DNA from: Clostridiales bacterium
Lineage (GTDB): Bacteria > Bacillota > Clostridia > Christensenellales > Aristaeellaceae
Direction: 5' to 3'
Assembly (NCBI GenBank): GCA_012520375.1
Contig: JAAYOH010000102.1
Coordinates: forward strand, 1-40,001
Length of the DNA stretch: 40,001 nucleotides
Both the position numbers and the translations under genes were made by a program. Of this stretch, positions 31,246-39,664 are shown in pieces. The notes beneath the pieces were generated by a model. It ran no database searches, was not told the origin of the DNA, and saw only the letters and a list, made by a program, of their open reading frames with translations. Position 1 is the first letter of the stretch. Each line of letters begins with the position of its first letter.

Positions 31246-32586
31246 TCAGCCCTTTGCCAGAAGCAGGGTAAAGTTCTCCAGGTTGGTCTTCAACGTCTTC
31301 AGGAACTTGCTGGCGGGAGCGCCGTCCAGCGCCTGGTGATCGTAGGTCAGGCACAGGCCCATGGCGGGATAAGGCACCGCCTGGCCGTTTACGTCCTTGA
31401 CTCGGGTTACGATGGAACACACGCCCAGGATGCCGGTCTGGGGCGGGTTGATGACAGGGGTGAAACTCTCGACACCCAGGGTGCCCAGATTGCTCACGGT
31501 GAAAGAGCCGCCGGTAAGCAGGTCGGGGTTGATGGAGCCGCCCTGGCAGGCCGTGGCCAGTTCCTTGGCCTTTTCGGACAGATCCTTCAGGCTCAGGGTA
31601 TCGGCGTGCATGATGGTGGGCACCATGAGGCCCCGTTCGGTATCCACGGCCATCCCCAGGTTCACATGGTGAAAGTACTTCATGGTTTTGCCGTCGTCGA
31701 TGAGGTTGGCGTTCAGCGCCCGGAACTCGGGGATTGCCAGGGTGCGGGCCACGGCAAACATGATGATGTCGTTCAACGTGATGCGATTCATGCCCATGGC
31801 CTCGCCCTGCTCCTTGAAGAGCCGACGCATCTTCTGGATCTCGGTAGCGTCGAAGGTGAGGCTGTGGGTGAGCTGGGCCATGGAACGCAGGGAGTTCGTC
31901 ATGGAACGGGCGATCACCTTGCGGATGTTGCTCATGGGCTCTGTGTAGAATTCGGGCTCCGCGGCGGCGGCGGGAGCGGCCTCCGCCGGGGCCGACAAAG
32001 GTTTTTCCAGGTCGCTCAGGGACACCCGGCCGCCCAGACCTGTGCCTTCCAGGCCGCCCTGGTAGGCTGCCCGGGCTGCGGGCGACACCACGAGGCCTTC
32101 ATCGATCAGTTTCTGCACGTCCCGGGCAATCACGCGTCCCTCGGGACCGGTAGCGGATACCTTGCTCAGGTCTGCGCCGCGCCTCTCCGCCAGGGCCCTG
32201 GCCCGGGGAGAGATTTTCATGTTCAGGCTGTCCACCGCCACGGCGGCGATCACCTGCTCGGGTGCTGCGGCTTTGGGCTCCGCCTGCTCCGCTTCCTGGG
32301 CTGCAGGGGGCGCCATGCCCTCCGGGGCGAAGGCGCTCACATCGTCACCGGGCTTGCCGATGACGCAAACGTTGGTCAGGCAGGGAACGTCGTCCCCCTC
32401 CTGAAAAAAGACCGCCAGCAGCGTACCTTCTGCCTGAGCCTTTTCTTCGAAGGCAGCCTTGTCGGTCTCAAAGGAAAACAGTTTGTCCCCCAGGGCGACG
32501 GGATCACCTGGCTTTTTGAACCATTCGGTTACGATACAGCTTTCTACTGTGTTGCCCTGTCTGGGCATAATTACAGGAACGGCCAT
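31246..32586 (-). CDS. 2-oxoacid dehydrogenase E2 (dihydrolipoamide acyltransferase)
   Basis: 446 residues. A single N-terminal lipoyl domain carries the lipoyl lysine K43 in the motif FETDKA. An Ala/Pro/Glu-rich linker follows, then a peripheral subunit-binding domain (about 130-165: ISPRARALAERRGADLS and GPEGRVIARDV), a second Ala-rich linker and the catalytic domain with H417 and D421 in YDHQALDG. The enzyme forms the core of the complex and transfers the acyl group to CoA. ATG 32586 has AGGAGG six bases upstream. It is the first gene of the operon. Confidence 0.93.
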   Translation of the reverse strand: MAVPVIMPRQGNTVESCIVTEWFKKPGDPVALGDKLFSFETDKAAFEEKAQAEGTLLAVFFQEGDDVPCLTNVCVIGKPGDDVSAFAPEGMAPPAAQEAEQAEPKAAAPEQVIAAVAVDSLNMKISPRARALAERRGADLSKVSATGPEGRVIARDVQKLIDEGLVVSPAARAAYQGGLEGTGLGGRVSLSDLEKPLSAPAEAAPAAAAEPEFYTEPMSNIRKVIARSMTNSLRSMAQLTHSLTFDATEIQKMRRLFKEQGEAMGMNRITLNDIIMFAVARTLAIPEFRALNANLIDDGKTMKYFHHVNLGMAVDTERGLMVPTIMHADTLSLKDLSEKAKELATACQGGSINPDLLTGGSFTVSNLGTLGVESFTPVINPPQTGILGVCSIVTRVKDVNGQAVPYPAMGLCLTYDHQALDGAPASKFLKTLKTNLENFTLLLAKG

Positions 32587-32636
32587 AAGCATCCTCCTAT
32601 CCTCGTATGTGCAGCGCACAACTACTCACAATACCT

Positions 32637-32665
32637 ATTGTAATGGACCTGCGCACCCGTTTCAA
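32637..32665 (-). promoter_or_regulatory. Promoter of the E2-E3-E1 operon
   Basis: Minus strand: -35 TTGAAA (32665-32660), 17-base spacer, -10 TACAAT (32642-32637), about 50 bases before the E2 start. Confidence 0.7.
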
Positions 32666-32710
32666 GCTTGACACGAAGTATTTCCAACAAATTAAACATG
32701 ATTAACAATG

Positions 32711-33151
32711 TCAAGGGTCTTCCGGCCGCAGTTTTTCCAGCAATTCTGTGCAGCCCGCAGAAATATCCCTCCAAGCCTTTTCGAAATCTCCGCTATACCA
32801 GGGATCGGCTACGGATCCACCTTCTTTCATCATGCGGTATTTGTCGCTGGGCCCGAACATGCGCTTCAGGTCCCGGAGGTTATCTTTGTCCATCACCACG
32901 ATGTGGTCGTAGTAGCCCAGATCCCTGCGGGTCATCTGCCGGGCCCGTTTGCCCTTGCAGGAGATCCCGTGGGCCGTCAGAATGTTGCGGGTACCCGGGT
33001 GTACCGGGCACCCCAGTTCCTCGTCACTGGTGGCAGCGGATGCCACCTCGAAACAGTCCAGCCCCGCCCGCCGCGCCATATCCCGGAACAGGTACTCCGC
33101 TATGGGGCTGCGGCAAATGTTGCCATGGCATACAAATAAAATCTTGACCAC
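32711..33151 (-). CDS. Low-molecular-weight protein-tyrosine phosphatase
   Basis: 146 residues from GTG 33151, chosen because AAGGGG precedes it and the family begins just before the P-loop. The P-loop is C8-H-G-N-I-C-R14 followed by S15, and the general acid is D116 in ADPWYSGDF. The family dephosphorylates tyrosine-phosphorylated proteins, often controlling polysaccharide synthesis; arginine phosphatases share the fold. No tyrosine kinase or capsule genes are nearby. The gene stands between the dehydrogenase operon and the terminator of the pseudo-caspase gene. Length is normal for the family. Confidence 0.92.
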   Translation of the reverse strand: MVKILFVCHGNICRSPIAEYLFRDMARRAGLDCFEVASAATSDEELGCPVHPGTRNILTAHGISCKGKRARQMTRRDLGYYDHIVVMDKDNLRDLKRMFGPSDKYRMMKEGGSVADPWYSGDFEKAWRDISAGCTELLEKLRPEDP

Positions 33152-33177
33152 AATCGCACCCCTTACGCATGTCATGG

Positions 33178-33217
33178 AAAAAGGGCCGCCTTCCGGCATC
33201 CACCGGGAAAACGGCCC
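33178..33217 (-). terminator. Terminator of the pseudo-caspase gene
   Basis: On the minus strand GGGCCG pairs with CGGCCC, with further pairing inside (TTCC/GGAA), followed by five T residues. It lies 32 bases after the stop codon of the gene at 33249. Confidence 0.75.
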
Positions 33218-33248
33218 CAAGAAGCCCGTTGAAAACGCATTCGGTCCT

Positions 33249-36092
33249 TTAGTCTTCTACCTTCCAGCCGCTGGGGTCCGGAGCATCCCAGTCCATATCG
33301 TCTTCCCCGGTATCTTCCTCTTCTATTTCAAAAGTCTCTTGCGTTTCGGGGGCGGGACCCGCGTTCAGCTCCGCATCCGGGGGCAAAATCTCTGCAGAGG
33401 CGCCCCTCAGGTCCAGGCCGTACAATTCGTCCCCTTCGGCGACGGTGACGGCGTAGTTCAGGGTGCCGGTCTTGCCGGGCTTCAGCTTGTTCGTGCCTGC
33501 CGGGATCTCCTTGACCAACAACTGCCGCCCGTCCGCCAGGGTGAGCACCAACTTGCCTTCCTCGGGTACGGTAACGCCGGCATCGGTCCCGTTGGCGAAA
33601 TACATCTCAAAGAGCAGCTGGTCTTTGGCGTACTGGATTCGTCTGGCGCTGGTGTAAACCTTTTTCTCCTCCCCCACGATGGGCTTGGGGTTGCGCACCG
33701 CATTGGCCTCCACCGTCACGTTGCATTGGGCGCTGATGGATCTCCCCCCGTTGCGGCCGACCGCTTTGATGACTGCTTTGCCCGCCCTCCTCGCTACGAC
33801 TTCGCCGGTGCTGCTGACGGTGGCCACCTTGGGATTGGAACTTCTCCACTTCACGCTGCCGTTCCCCGCCCCCTCGGGCTGGGTCTGGGCGGTGAGCGTG
33901 AATCTGCCCGCCTCCGCGGAACCCGCCAGCAGTTCGATATCGCTCTGGTCCAGGGAGAGGGCGGTGATGGATACCGGTTCCACCTCCAACCGGCAGATCG
34001 CCTTGACCCCGCCGGGGGCGCTGAGTTGGATGACCGCCTTGCCCGTGGCGACGGCGTTCACATGGCCCTCCGCATCCACGACCGCGATGTCTTCCTGGCT
34101 GCTGCTCCACTGCAGCCCGGTGGTGCTGGCATTCTTGGGAGCCAGCTGGAAGCTCAGATCCGTTGTGGCGCCCACTTCCAGGCTCAACTTCTCCGGTTTG
34201 ATGCTGATCTTCTTCACCGGTACGCCCCCCACCACCACCTGGCACTGGGCCGTGGTGCTGTCGCCGAGGCTGGCGGTGATGACGGTCTCGCCCTCGGCCA
34301 TCGCGGTGATCTTGCCCTTTTCCACCGAGGCGATGGTGGGATCCTCACTGGTCCAGATGATTTCCCCCTCCGCCGAGGTGGGCTTAACGCGGGTCTTCAG
34401 GGTGGTGGACGCGCCGATCTTCATGTTCAGGCTGTCCTTGTTCAGCAGCAATTCGGGCCCCTTGACGGTGACCGCGATGGGGGCGTATATCCCGCTGGAG
34501 GCGGTGGCGTACACCGTACAGGTTCCGGGGGCTACGCCGGTGATGATGCTGTCGCCGCTGATGGAGGCAACGGCGGGATCGCTGCTGGTGAACGTCACTT
34601 CGCTGTGCAGCGCCTCGGCCGGCTTGATCCTGGTCTTGGCGACGAAGGTGCCGCCCACATACAGTTCCAATTCGGACTTGTTGACTTTGATGCCGGTGAC
34701 CGCATCCTTGGGATCCACTACGCTGATGGCGCAGCTGGCCTCTACGCCGCTCTCGCTGGCGATGGTCACCTGGGTGTCCCCGATGGCCCGGCAGGTGACA
34801 AGGCCGTTCTGATCCACGGTGGCGATGGCCGAATTGTCGGTGGACCAGCTATAGTTCTCGCTGGCGTCCTCGGGCTCGATCCGCACGTTCATCTGTACGG
34901 TGTTGCCGCTGCCGACGGTGAGGGCGCTGGTGCTCAGGGTAAAGCTTTCCACCATGGTCACATCCCGCACGGTAACGTCGGCGAACACGGTGAGGCCATT
35001 GGCGGTGGTGGCGGCGATACGGGCGAGGCCCGGCTTCACGCCGGTAACCACGCCGTCGTCGTCCACTGTGGCGATGGAAAGGTCTGCGCTGGACCAGGCG
35101 ATGGTGCGCTTGGATGCGTTGGGGGGCTGGGTCTCCGCCTCCAACTGGCGGGTCCTGCCCATGGGCACCTCGATGCTGTCCTGAATCAGGGTGACCTCCA
35201 GCACCTCGCTGGTGGCCCGGCGAGCCATCAGGGGGTAGGTGGAGCCTTCGGGGGAGATGGCCACGTCCGCCACCGGGTCTTTGCTTCCTTCCAGTTCCGC
35301 CATGCCCTCCGTGATGTAATCTCGGATCTCCGTGAGGGAAACGGCTCCGTTTCCGTTGGTGTCGGCGGGCATTTGATCCACCGGGCGCTGCTCTCTGTAG
35401 TCGTATCCGCAGCCTTGGGTGAGCAGGTAGGTGACCAGGCCCCGGGGCTCGTCGCAGGCGGGCAGCACGTCCGTCTCGCTGGAGGTCAGGGTACTGCCGG
35501 CCAGCACATAGTAACGGCCTGCATTGGGAGACTCCCGGAACACCCCCAGCACTTCCTGGTTGAAGCGGGCCACTTCCACCTGGGCTTTCAGGGGATCCAC
35601 CTGGGTCTCCCCCTTCTCCAGCAACTCCTCGTCCGCCAGGCGCATGTCCAGCGCCACCATCTTGGTGCCTTTGAGGCCGTCCAGCAGCTGGATGAGGTCG
35701 GCAATGGAGAACATCTTGTTGTCCTTGCCCACAATGGCGGGGGTCCCCTTGTCGCTCAAATACCCGCGCCCCGCAAAGAAGAAGAAGGTAACGTCGTCCT
35801 CATCCACGTTCCAGGTGGCCATGTCGGTGGCCAGTTCCCCGATCTCCTGGCTTGTCAGGTTGGAACGGAGCACGGGGGCCTGGTAAAAAGCCCCCGCCTC
35901 ATTGGCGGTCTGAAGGGTCTGGGCCATGCGGTTGATGTCGTTCACGCAGCCCTCCAACGCCCCGGCCTGGTAGGCGTCCACGCCGATCAGCAACGCGCGG
36001 TAGATCGTCTCACCGTTTCCGGCGGCAGAGGCTACCGTGCAGGTCTGCACAAACAACAAAGCCAGCAACAGGATCGCAAATATGCGCTTCAT
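33249..36092 (-). CDS. Secreted caspase-fold protein without catalytic residues, with six BIG2 Ig-like domains
   Basis: 947 residues. A signal peptide (1-23) leads into a peptidase C14 (caspase/metacaspase) fold: RALLIGVDAY (32-41), a C-V-N-D helix, the strand VTFFFFAGRGY and the strand MVALDMRLAD. Active enzymes have S-G-H-G and D-x-C-x-S-G at the latter two sites; here the residues are R109 and R151, so the dyad is absent. An EF-hand-like loop follows (D244-T-N-G-N-G to E255), as in bacterial relatives. Six BIG2-type repeats occupy about 285-780, then a beta domain and an acidic tail. ATG 36092 has GGAGG ten bases upstream. It is probably exported and acts as a binding or scaffold protein. 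Promoter is divergent from glyS. Confidence 0.85.
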   Translation of the reverse strand: MKRIFAILLLALLFVQTCTVASAAGNGETIYRALLIGVDAYQAGALEGCVNDINRMAQTLQTANEAGAFYQAPVLRSNLTSQEIGELATDMATWNVDEDDVTFFFFAGRGYLSDKGTPAIVGKDNKMFSIADLIQLLDGLKGTKMVALDMRLADEELLEKGETQVDPLKAQVEVARFNQEVLGVFRESPNAGRYYVLAGSTLTSSETDVLPACDEPRGLVTYLLTQGCGYDYREQRPVDQMPADTNGNGAVSLTEIRDYITEGMAELEGSKDPVADVAISPEGSTYPLMARRATSEVLEVTLIQDSIEVPMGRTRQLEAETQPPNASKRTIAWSSADLSIATVDDDGVVTGVKPGLARIAATTANGLTVFADVTVRDVTMVESFTLSTSALTVGSGNTVQMNVRIEPEDASENYSWSTDNSAIATVDQNGLVTCRAIGDTQVTIASESGVEASCAISVVDPKDAVTGIKVNKSELELYVGGTFVAKTRIKPAEALHSEVTFTSSDPAVASISGDSIITGVAPGTCTVYATASSGIYAPIAVTVKGPELLLNKDSLNMKIGASTTLKTRVKPTSAEGEIIWTSEDPTIASVEKGKITAMAEGETVITASLGDSTTAQCQVVVGGVPVKKISIKPEKLSLEVGATTDLSFQLAPKNASTTGLQWSSSQEDIAVVDAEGHVNAVATGKAVIQLSAPGGVKAICRLEVEPVSITALSLDQSDIELLAGSAEAGRFTLTAQTQPEGAGNGSVKWRSSNPKVATVSSTGEVVARRAGKAVIKAVGRNGGRSISAQCNVTVEANAVRNPKPIVGEEKKVYTSARRIQYAKDQLLFEMYFANGTDAGVTVPEEGKLVLTLADGRQLLVKEIPAGTNKLKPGKTGTLNYAVTVAEGDELYGLDLRGASAEILPPDAELNAGPAPETQETFEIEEEDTGEDDMDWDAPDPSGWKVED

Positions 36093-36149
36093 AAAAAACC
36101 ATCCTCCGTACAGTCCCCGCCTTGTCAGCGGGTTCGCATAGATAGAGAA

Positions 36150-36158
36150 ATTATACCA
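36150..36158 (-). promoter_or_regulatory. Extended -10 promoter of the pseudo-caspase gene
   Basis: TGGTATAAT on the minus strand, about 58 bases before the start codon; the -35 region is weak. The nine bases are identical to those at 18915-18923. Confidence 0.6.
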
Positions 36159-36217
36159 TATTACAGGGTGTTGCGCCATTCCATCCTCCAAAGCGCATTG
36201 AATTTAACATAATTCCC

Positions 36218-36247
36218 TTGCATGAATGAGACGAGATTTGGTATCAT
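36218..36247 (+). promoter_or_regulatory. Promoter of glycyl-tRNA synthetase
   Basis: TTGCAT (36218-36223), 18-base spacer, extended -10 TGG-TATCAT (hexamer 36242-36247). The leader is only about 30 bases, so there is no T-box. Confidence 0.55.
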
Positions 36248-36282
36248 TGGGTTCAAATATCCAATGGAATGGAGCGAAATAC

Positions 36283-37662
36283 ATGGCTGCACTGACTATG
36301 GACAAACTGGTGGCGTTGTGCAAAAACCGCGGATACATCTTCGCGGGGTCTGAAATTTACGGCGGTCTGGCCAATACCTGGGACTATGGCCCCCTGGGCG
36401 TGGAGTTCAAGAACAACATCAAGAAAGCCTGGTGGAAGAAGTTCGTACAGGAAAGCCCCTACAATGTTGGCGTGGACTGCGCGATCCTCATGAACCGGGA
36501 CGTCTGGGTGGCCTCCGGGCACGTGACCGGCTTCAACGATCCCCTGATGGACTGTAAAGCCTGCAAGGCCCGCTTCCGGGCGGACAAGCTCATCGAGGAT
36601 TTTACCAAGGGCGAAGAGACCGGCGACGGCTGGACCAACGAAGAGCTGGAGAATTACATCGCCTCCCACGACATCGTATGTCCCATATGCGGCAAGAAAG
36701 AATTCACGCCCATTCGCAAGTTCAACCTCATGTTCAAGACCTTCCAGGGCGTCAACGAGGACAGCGCGGCCGAGGTTTTCCTGCGGCCCGAGACTGCCCA
36801 GGGCATTTTCGTCAACTTCAAGCCCACCATGCGGGCCACCCGGAAAAAGCTGCCCGCGGGCATTTGCCAGATCGGCAAAGCCTTCCGCAACGAAATCACC
36901 CCCGGCAACTTCATCTTCCGGGTCCGGGAGTTCGAGCAGATGGAGCTGGAGTTCTTCTGCAAGCCCGGCGAAGATCTGGAGTGGTTCGAGTACTGGCGCG
37001 CCTTTTGCTGGGACTGGCTGAAGGACCTGGGCCTGAAGGAAGAAAACCTCAGGATGCGAGACCACGAAAAGGAAAAGCTGGCTTTCTATTCCAAGGCCAC
37101 CACGGACATCGAATACCTCTTCCCCTTCGGATGGGGCGAGCTGTGGGGGATCGCGGACCGCACCGATTACGACCTGAGCCAGCACCAGAAGCATTCCGGC
37201 GAATCCATGGAGTACCTGGATCCCCTCACCAATGAAAAGTACATCCCCTACTGCGTGGAGCCCTCCGTGGGCGTGGACCGGCTGGTTCTGGCCTTCCTGT
37301 GCGCCGCCTACGAAGAGGAGGAGCTGGAAGGCGGCGACAGCCGGGTTGTCATGCACATGCATCCCGCCCTTGCCCCCATCAAAGCCGCGGTGCTGCCCCT
37401 GCAAAAGAACAAATTGGGAGACAAGGCCCGGGAAGTGTACACCATGCTGGCCAAGAAGATGCGGGTGGAATACGACGAGACCGGCTCCATCGGCAAGCGC
37501 TACCGCCGGGCCGACGAGGCAGGCACCCCCTTCTGCGTCACCATCGACTTCGACACCCTGGAGACCGGCAAGGTCACGGTGCGGGATCGGGACAGCATGG
37601 CCCAGGAACTGGTGGCCATCGACGGCCTGGCCGCCTGGCTGGAGGAAAAGTGCGACTTCTGA
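36283..37662 (+). CDS. glyS: Glycine--tRNA ligase, single-chain class II type
   Basis: 459 residues of the homodimeric, archaeal/eukaryal-like GlyRS also found in many Bacillota. Motif 2 is visible in [14 protein letters not shown] and [18 protein letters not shown], motif 3 in [13 protein letters not shown], and the C-terminal anticodon-binding domain begins near [10 protein letters not shown]. It charges tRNA(Gly). ATG 36283 is chosen because it follows GGAG and lies downstream of the promoter; the frame extends upstream to 36226. It stands alone, between divergent and convergent neighbours. Confidence 0.95.
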   Translation: MAALTMDKLVALCKNRGYIFAGSEIYGGLANTWDYGPLGVEFKNNIKKAWWKKFVQESPYNVGVDCAILMNRDVWVASGHVTGFNDPLMDCKACKARFRADKLIEDFTKGEETGDGWTNEELENYIASHDIVCPICGKKEFTPIRKFNLMFKTFQGVNEDSAAEVFLRPETAQGIFVNFKPTMRATRKKLPAGICQIGKAFRNEITPGNFIFRVREFEQMELEFFCKPGEDLEWFEYWRAFCWDWLKDLGLKEENLRMRDHEKEKLAFYSKATTDIEYLFPFGWGELWGIADRTDYDLSQHQKHSGESMEYLDPLTNEKYIPYCVEPSVGVDRLVLAFLCAAYEEEELEGGDSRVVMHMHPALAPIKAAVLPLQKNKLGDKAREVYTMLAKKMRVEYDETGSIGKRYRRADEAGTPFCVTIDFDTLETGKVTVRDRDSMAQELVAIDGLAAWLEEKCDF

Positions 37663-37709
37663 TTGCCTCTGTCGGCGGATGATGGAAAGCAGCAGAAATT
37701 GGAGATTGT

Positions 37710-37760
37710 AAAAAAAGTGTGCCGCAGATCGTTTGCGATCTGCGGCACACCTTCTTGTTT
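37710..37760. terminator. Bidirectional terminator between glyS and the small heat-shock gene
   Basis: A perfect 15-bp stem (37717-37731 with 37736-37750) around TTTG. Seven A residues precede it and a T-rich run follows, so it can end transcripts from both sides. Confidence 0.9.
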
Positions 37761-37777
37761 CCACGATCGGTTTCGTC

Positions 37778-38218
37778 TTACCCGATCTCGACCTTCCGGG
37801 CGCCCTTCTCCCCGGAAGATTTGGGTAGCGTCAGGGTCAGCACCCCGTCCACGTAGTCGGCCCGGATCCCATCCTCCTGGATGCCCTTCAGGGCGAAGCA
37901 GCGGTGGATACTTTGCCGGCGCCGTTCGCTGTACAGGTAGTTGTCCTCCTTGGTTTCCTTTTCATCCTGGCTGTCCACCCGGATGCTGAGGACCCCGTCC
38001 CGGATCTGGATATCCATGTCTTCCTTTTTGACCCCGGGCAGGTCGGCTTCCAACAGGTAGTGGTCGCCGGCATCCTGCACATCCACAAGCATGGAGCTGG
38101 CGGGTGTGTTGAAATCGAAGTCAAAGTCGAAGAAGGGCCGGAACAGTTCATCAAAAGGGTTTCCGGTGCGGCGGCCCACCATGGGACGATTGGAACGATA
38201 AGGCATCATAGCTTTCAT
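37778..38218 (-). CDS. Small heat-shock protein, Hsp20/alpha-crystallin family
   Basis: 146 residues: a short basic N-terminus with NPFDELFRPFFDF, the alpha-crystallin domain (about 42-135: YLLEADLPGVKKEDMDIQI and FALKGIQEDGIRADYVDGVLTLTLPK), and a short tail. It holds unfolded proteins in a refoldable state during stress, in oligomers, without ATP. AGGAGG lies eight bases before the ATG. Its promoter contains a CtsR-type operator (separate entry), giving heat control. No CIRCE element was seen. Confidence 0.95.
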   Translation of the reverse strand: MKAMMPYRSNRPMVGRRTGNPFDELFRPFFDFDFDFNTPASSMLVDVQDAGDHYLLEADLPGVKKEDMDIQIRDGVLSIRVDSQDEKETKEDNYLYSERRRQSIHRCFALKGIQEDGIRADYVDGVLTLTLPKSSGEKGARKVEIG

Positions 38219-38311
38219 TTACATTTCCTCCTTTTTTTATGGCTTTGCGCATGGCGTGTCGTTATTGTCGCTGTGCAACTGTCGTCGGGTTCTCTTCCCT
38301 TCGACATTTAT

Positions 38312-38340
38312 AGTATAACATATAGGTCAAAGAAAGTCAA
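38312..38340 (-). promoter_or_regulatory. Promoter of the small heat-shock gene
   Basis: Minus strand: -35 TTGACT (38340-38335), 17-base spacer, -10 TATACT (38317-38312). Confidence 0.75.
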
Positions 38341-38341
38341 G
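38325..38341 (+). promoter_or_regulatory. CtsR-type heat-shock operator
   Basis: GGTCAAA-GAA-AGTCAAG matches the CtsR consensus RGTCAAA-NAN-RGTCAAA at all but the last base. It covers the -35 and spacer of the hsp20 promoter. A looser copy with the same 7-3-7 spacing (GGTAAGT-ATA-GGTAAAT) directly follows at 38341-38357. Confidence 0.65.
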
Positions 38342-38443
38342 GTAAGTATAGGTAAATATTTTGTTGCCCGCTCTTTACCTTCCGGGGCTTGCGCCGGGCC
38401 CTTTCCCGGGTATATGATGAGTGCATATAAGGGAGGACTGATC

Positions 38444-39640
38444 ATGACCGAGCGGCTGTATTACGCTGATCCGTATCTGACCCACTTTTCCGCCACCGTG
38501 CTGGCGTGCCGTCCCGAAAGGAACGGCTACCACGTCCTGCTGGACCGCTCCGCCTTCTACCCCACCTCGGGAGGCCAGCCCTATGACACCGGCACCCTGG
38601 GCGGACGGCAGGTCCTGGACGTTTCCGTAGACAAGGGGGGAAAGATTTGGCACCTGGTGGACGGCCCCCTGGAGCCCGATTCTCCGGTGGAAGGACACGT
38701 CGACTGGCCCCGGCGATTCGACCACATGCAGCAGCACGCGGGCGAACACATGCTGGCGGGGGTCATCTGGCACATGCTCCGGGGCCATACCATCGGGCTG
38801 CACCTGGGCGCCGAGGATTCCACCATCGACGTAGAACTGCCCGACGGCAGCATGCGGGTGGAAGAGGACGTCCTCCTGGAGATCGAGGAACGGGTAAACC
38901 GGCAAATCCAGCAGGACCTTCCCATCCGCTGCTGGTTCCCCACCCCGGAAGAATTGGAAGCCGCGCCCCTGCGCAAGCGCCCCGCGGTGTCGGACCATAT
39001 CCGGCTGATACAGGTGGGAGATGTGGAATGCGTAGCCTGCGGCGGTACCCATCCCTCCTCCAGCGGCCAGATCGGCCTGCTGAAGATCCTGGATGCCCGG
39101 CCCAGCCGGGGCAAGATGCGGGTCCGTTTTGTGTGCGGCATGCGGGCCTTCAGGCAGTTCCAAAAGAGCCATGCTCTTCTCGATCAGGCAGCCCGGGTAT
39201 TGTCCACGGCCATGGAAAACCTGCCCGGGGCGGTGAAAGCCCTGAACGACCGCCTGCACGAGGCGGAGCGGGCCCTCAGGGCCCAGCGCTTGTCCCTGGC
39301 CCTGCAGGATGCCCCCGCCCTGATGGAAAACGCCCTGACCCTGGCCGCGGGGAGCCGCCTCATCGCCCATGTGGCGGAGGGGCTGGACCGGGACGGGCTG
39401 GTAGAGCTGGCCCGTTACCTCACCGGACAGGGGTTCATCACCCTCCTGGCCAACGCAAAGGAAGAGGGAGCCGCCTTGCTCTTCTCCGCCCCTGAGGGAA
39501 CGCCGGCGGACATGGGCAGGCTGCTGTCAGCCTGCGTAAAGCCCCTGGGGGGCAAAGGGGGCGGCAAGCCCGACTTCGCCCAAGGCGCGGGGCCTGGGGA
39601 GCAGGTGCTCAAGGCCGCCATGGCCCATCTGACGGCCTGA
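38444..39640 (+). CDS. Alanyl-tRNA editing protein, AlaX-L type with DHHA1 domain
   Basis: 398 residues, similar to the editing half of alanyl-tRNA synthetase. An N-terminal beta-barrel (RSAFYPTSGGQPYD) is followed by zinc-site residues H98 and H102 in QQHAGEHML and C199/H203 in CGGTHPSSSGQ, then a helical linker (about 250-300) and a DHHA1-like domain ending in GGGKPDFAQGAG. It hydrolyses Ser- or Gly-tRNA(Ala) in trans. ATG 38444 has GGAGG seven bases upstream; the frame stays open far upstream but without family similarity. The HAD hydrolase follows after 24 bases. Confidence 0.92.
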   Translation: MTERLYYADPYLTHFSATVLACRPERNGYHVLLDRSAFYPTSGGQPYDTGTLGGRQVLDVSVDKGGKIWHLVDGPLEPDSPVEGHVDWPRRFDHMQQHAGEHMLAGVIWHMLRGHTIGLHLGAEDSTIDVELPDGSMRVEEDVLLEIEERVNRQIQQDLPIRCWFPTPEELEAAPLRKRPAVSDHIRLIQVGDVECVACGGTHPSSSGQIGLLKILDARPSRGKMRVRFVCGMRAFRQFQKSHALLDQAARVLSTAMENLPGAVKALNDRLHEAERALRAQRLSLALQDAPALMENALTLAAGSRLIAHVAEGLDRDGLVELARYLTGQGFITLLANAKEEGAALLFSAPEGTPADMGRLLSACVKPLGGKGGGKPDFAQGAGPGEQVLKAAMAHLTA

Positions 39641-39664
39641 GATCCCAGGGAAAGAGAGGATACC

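Noticed and set aside
32686-32714. Second leftward promoter for the E2 operon with a perfect TTGACA at 32714-32709
   Set aside because: No acceptable -10 at 16-18 bases (TTTGTT at 17); the TTGAAA/TACAAT pair closer to E2 is better.
32949-36212. 1087-codon plus-strand frame opposite the pseudo-caspase gene
   Set aside because: It spans a phosphatase gene, a terminator and the BIG2 repeats; its own repetitiveness mirrors the sense-strand repeats.
36180-36282. T-box leader before the glycyl-tRNA synthetase gene
   Set aside because: The leader after the predicted start is about 30 bases, far too short for a T-box.
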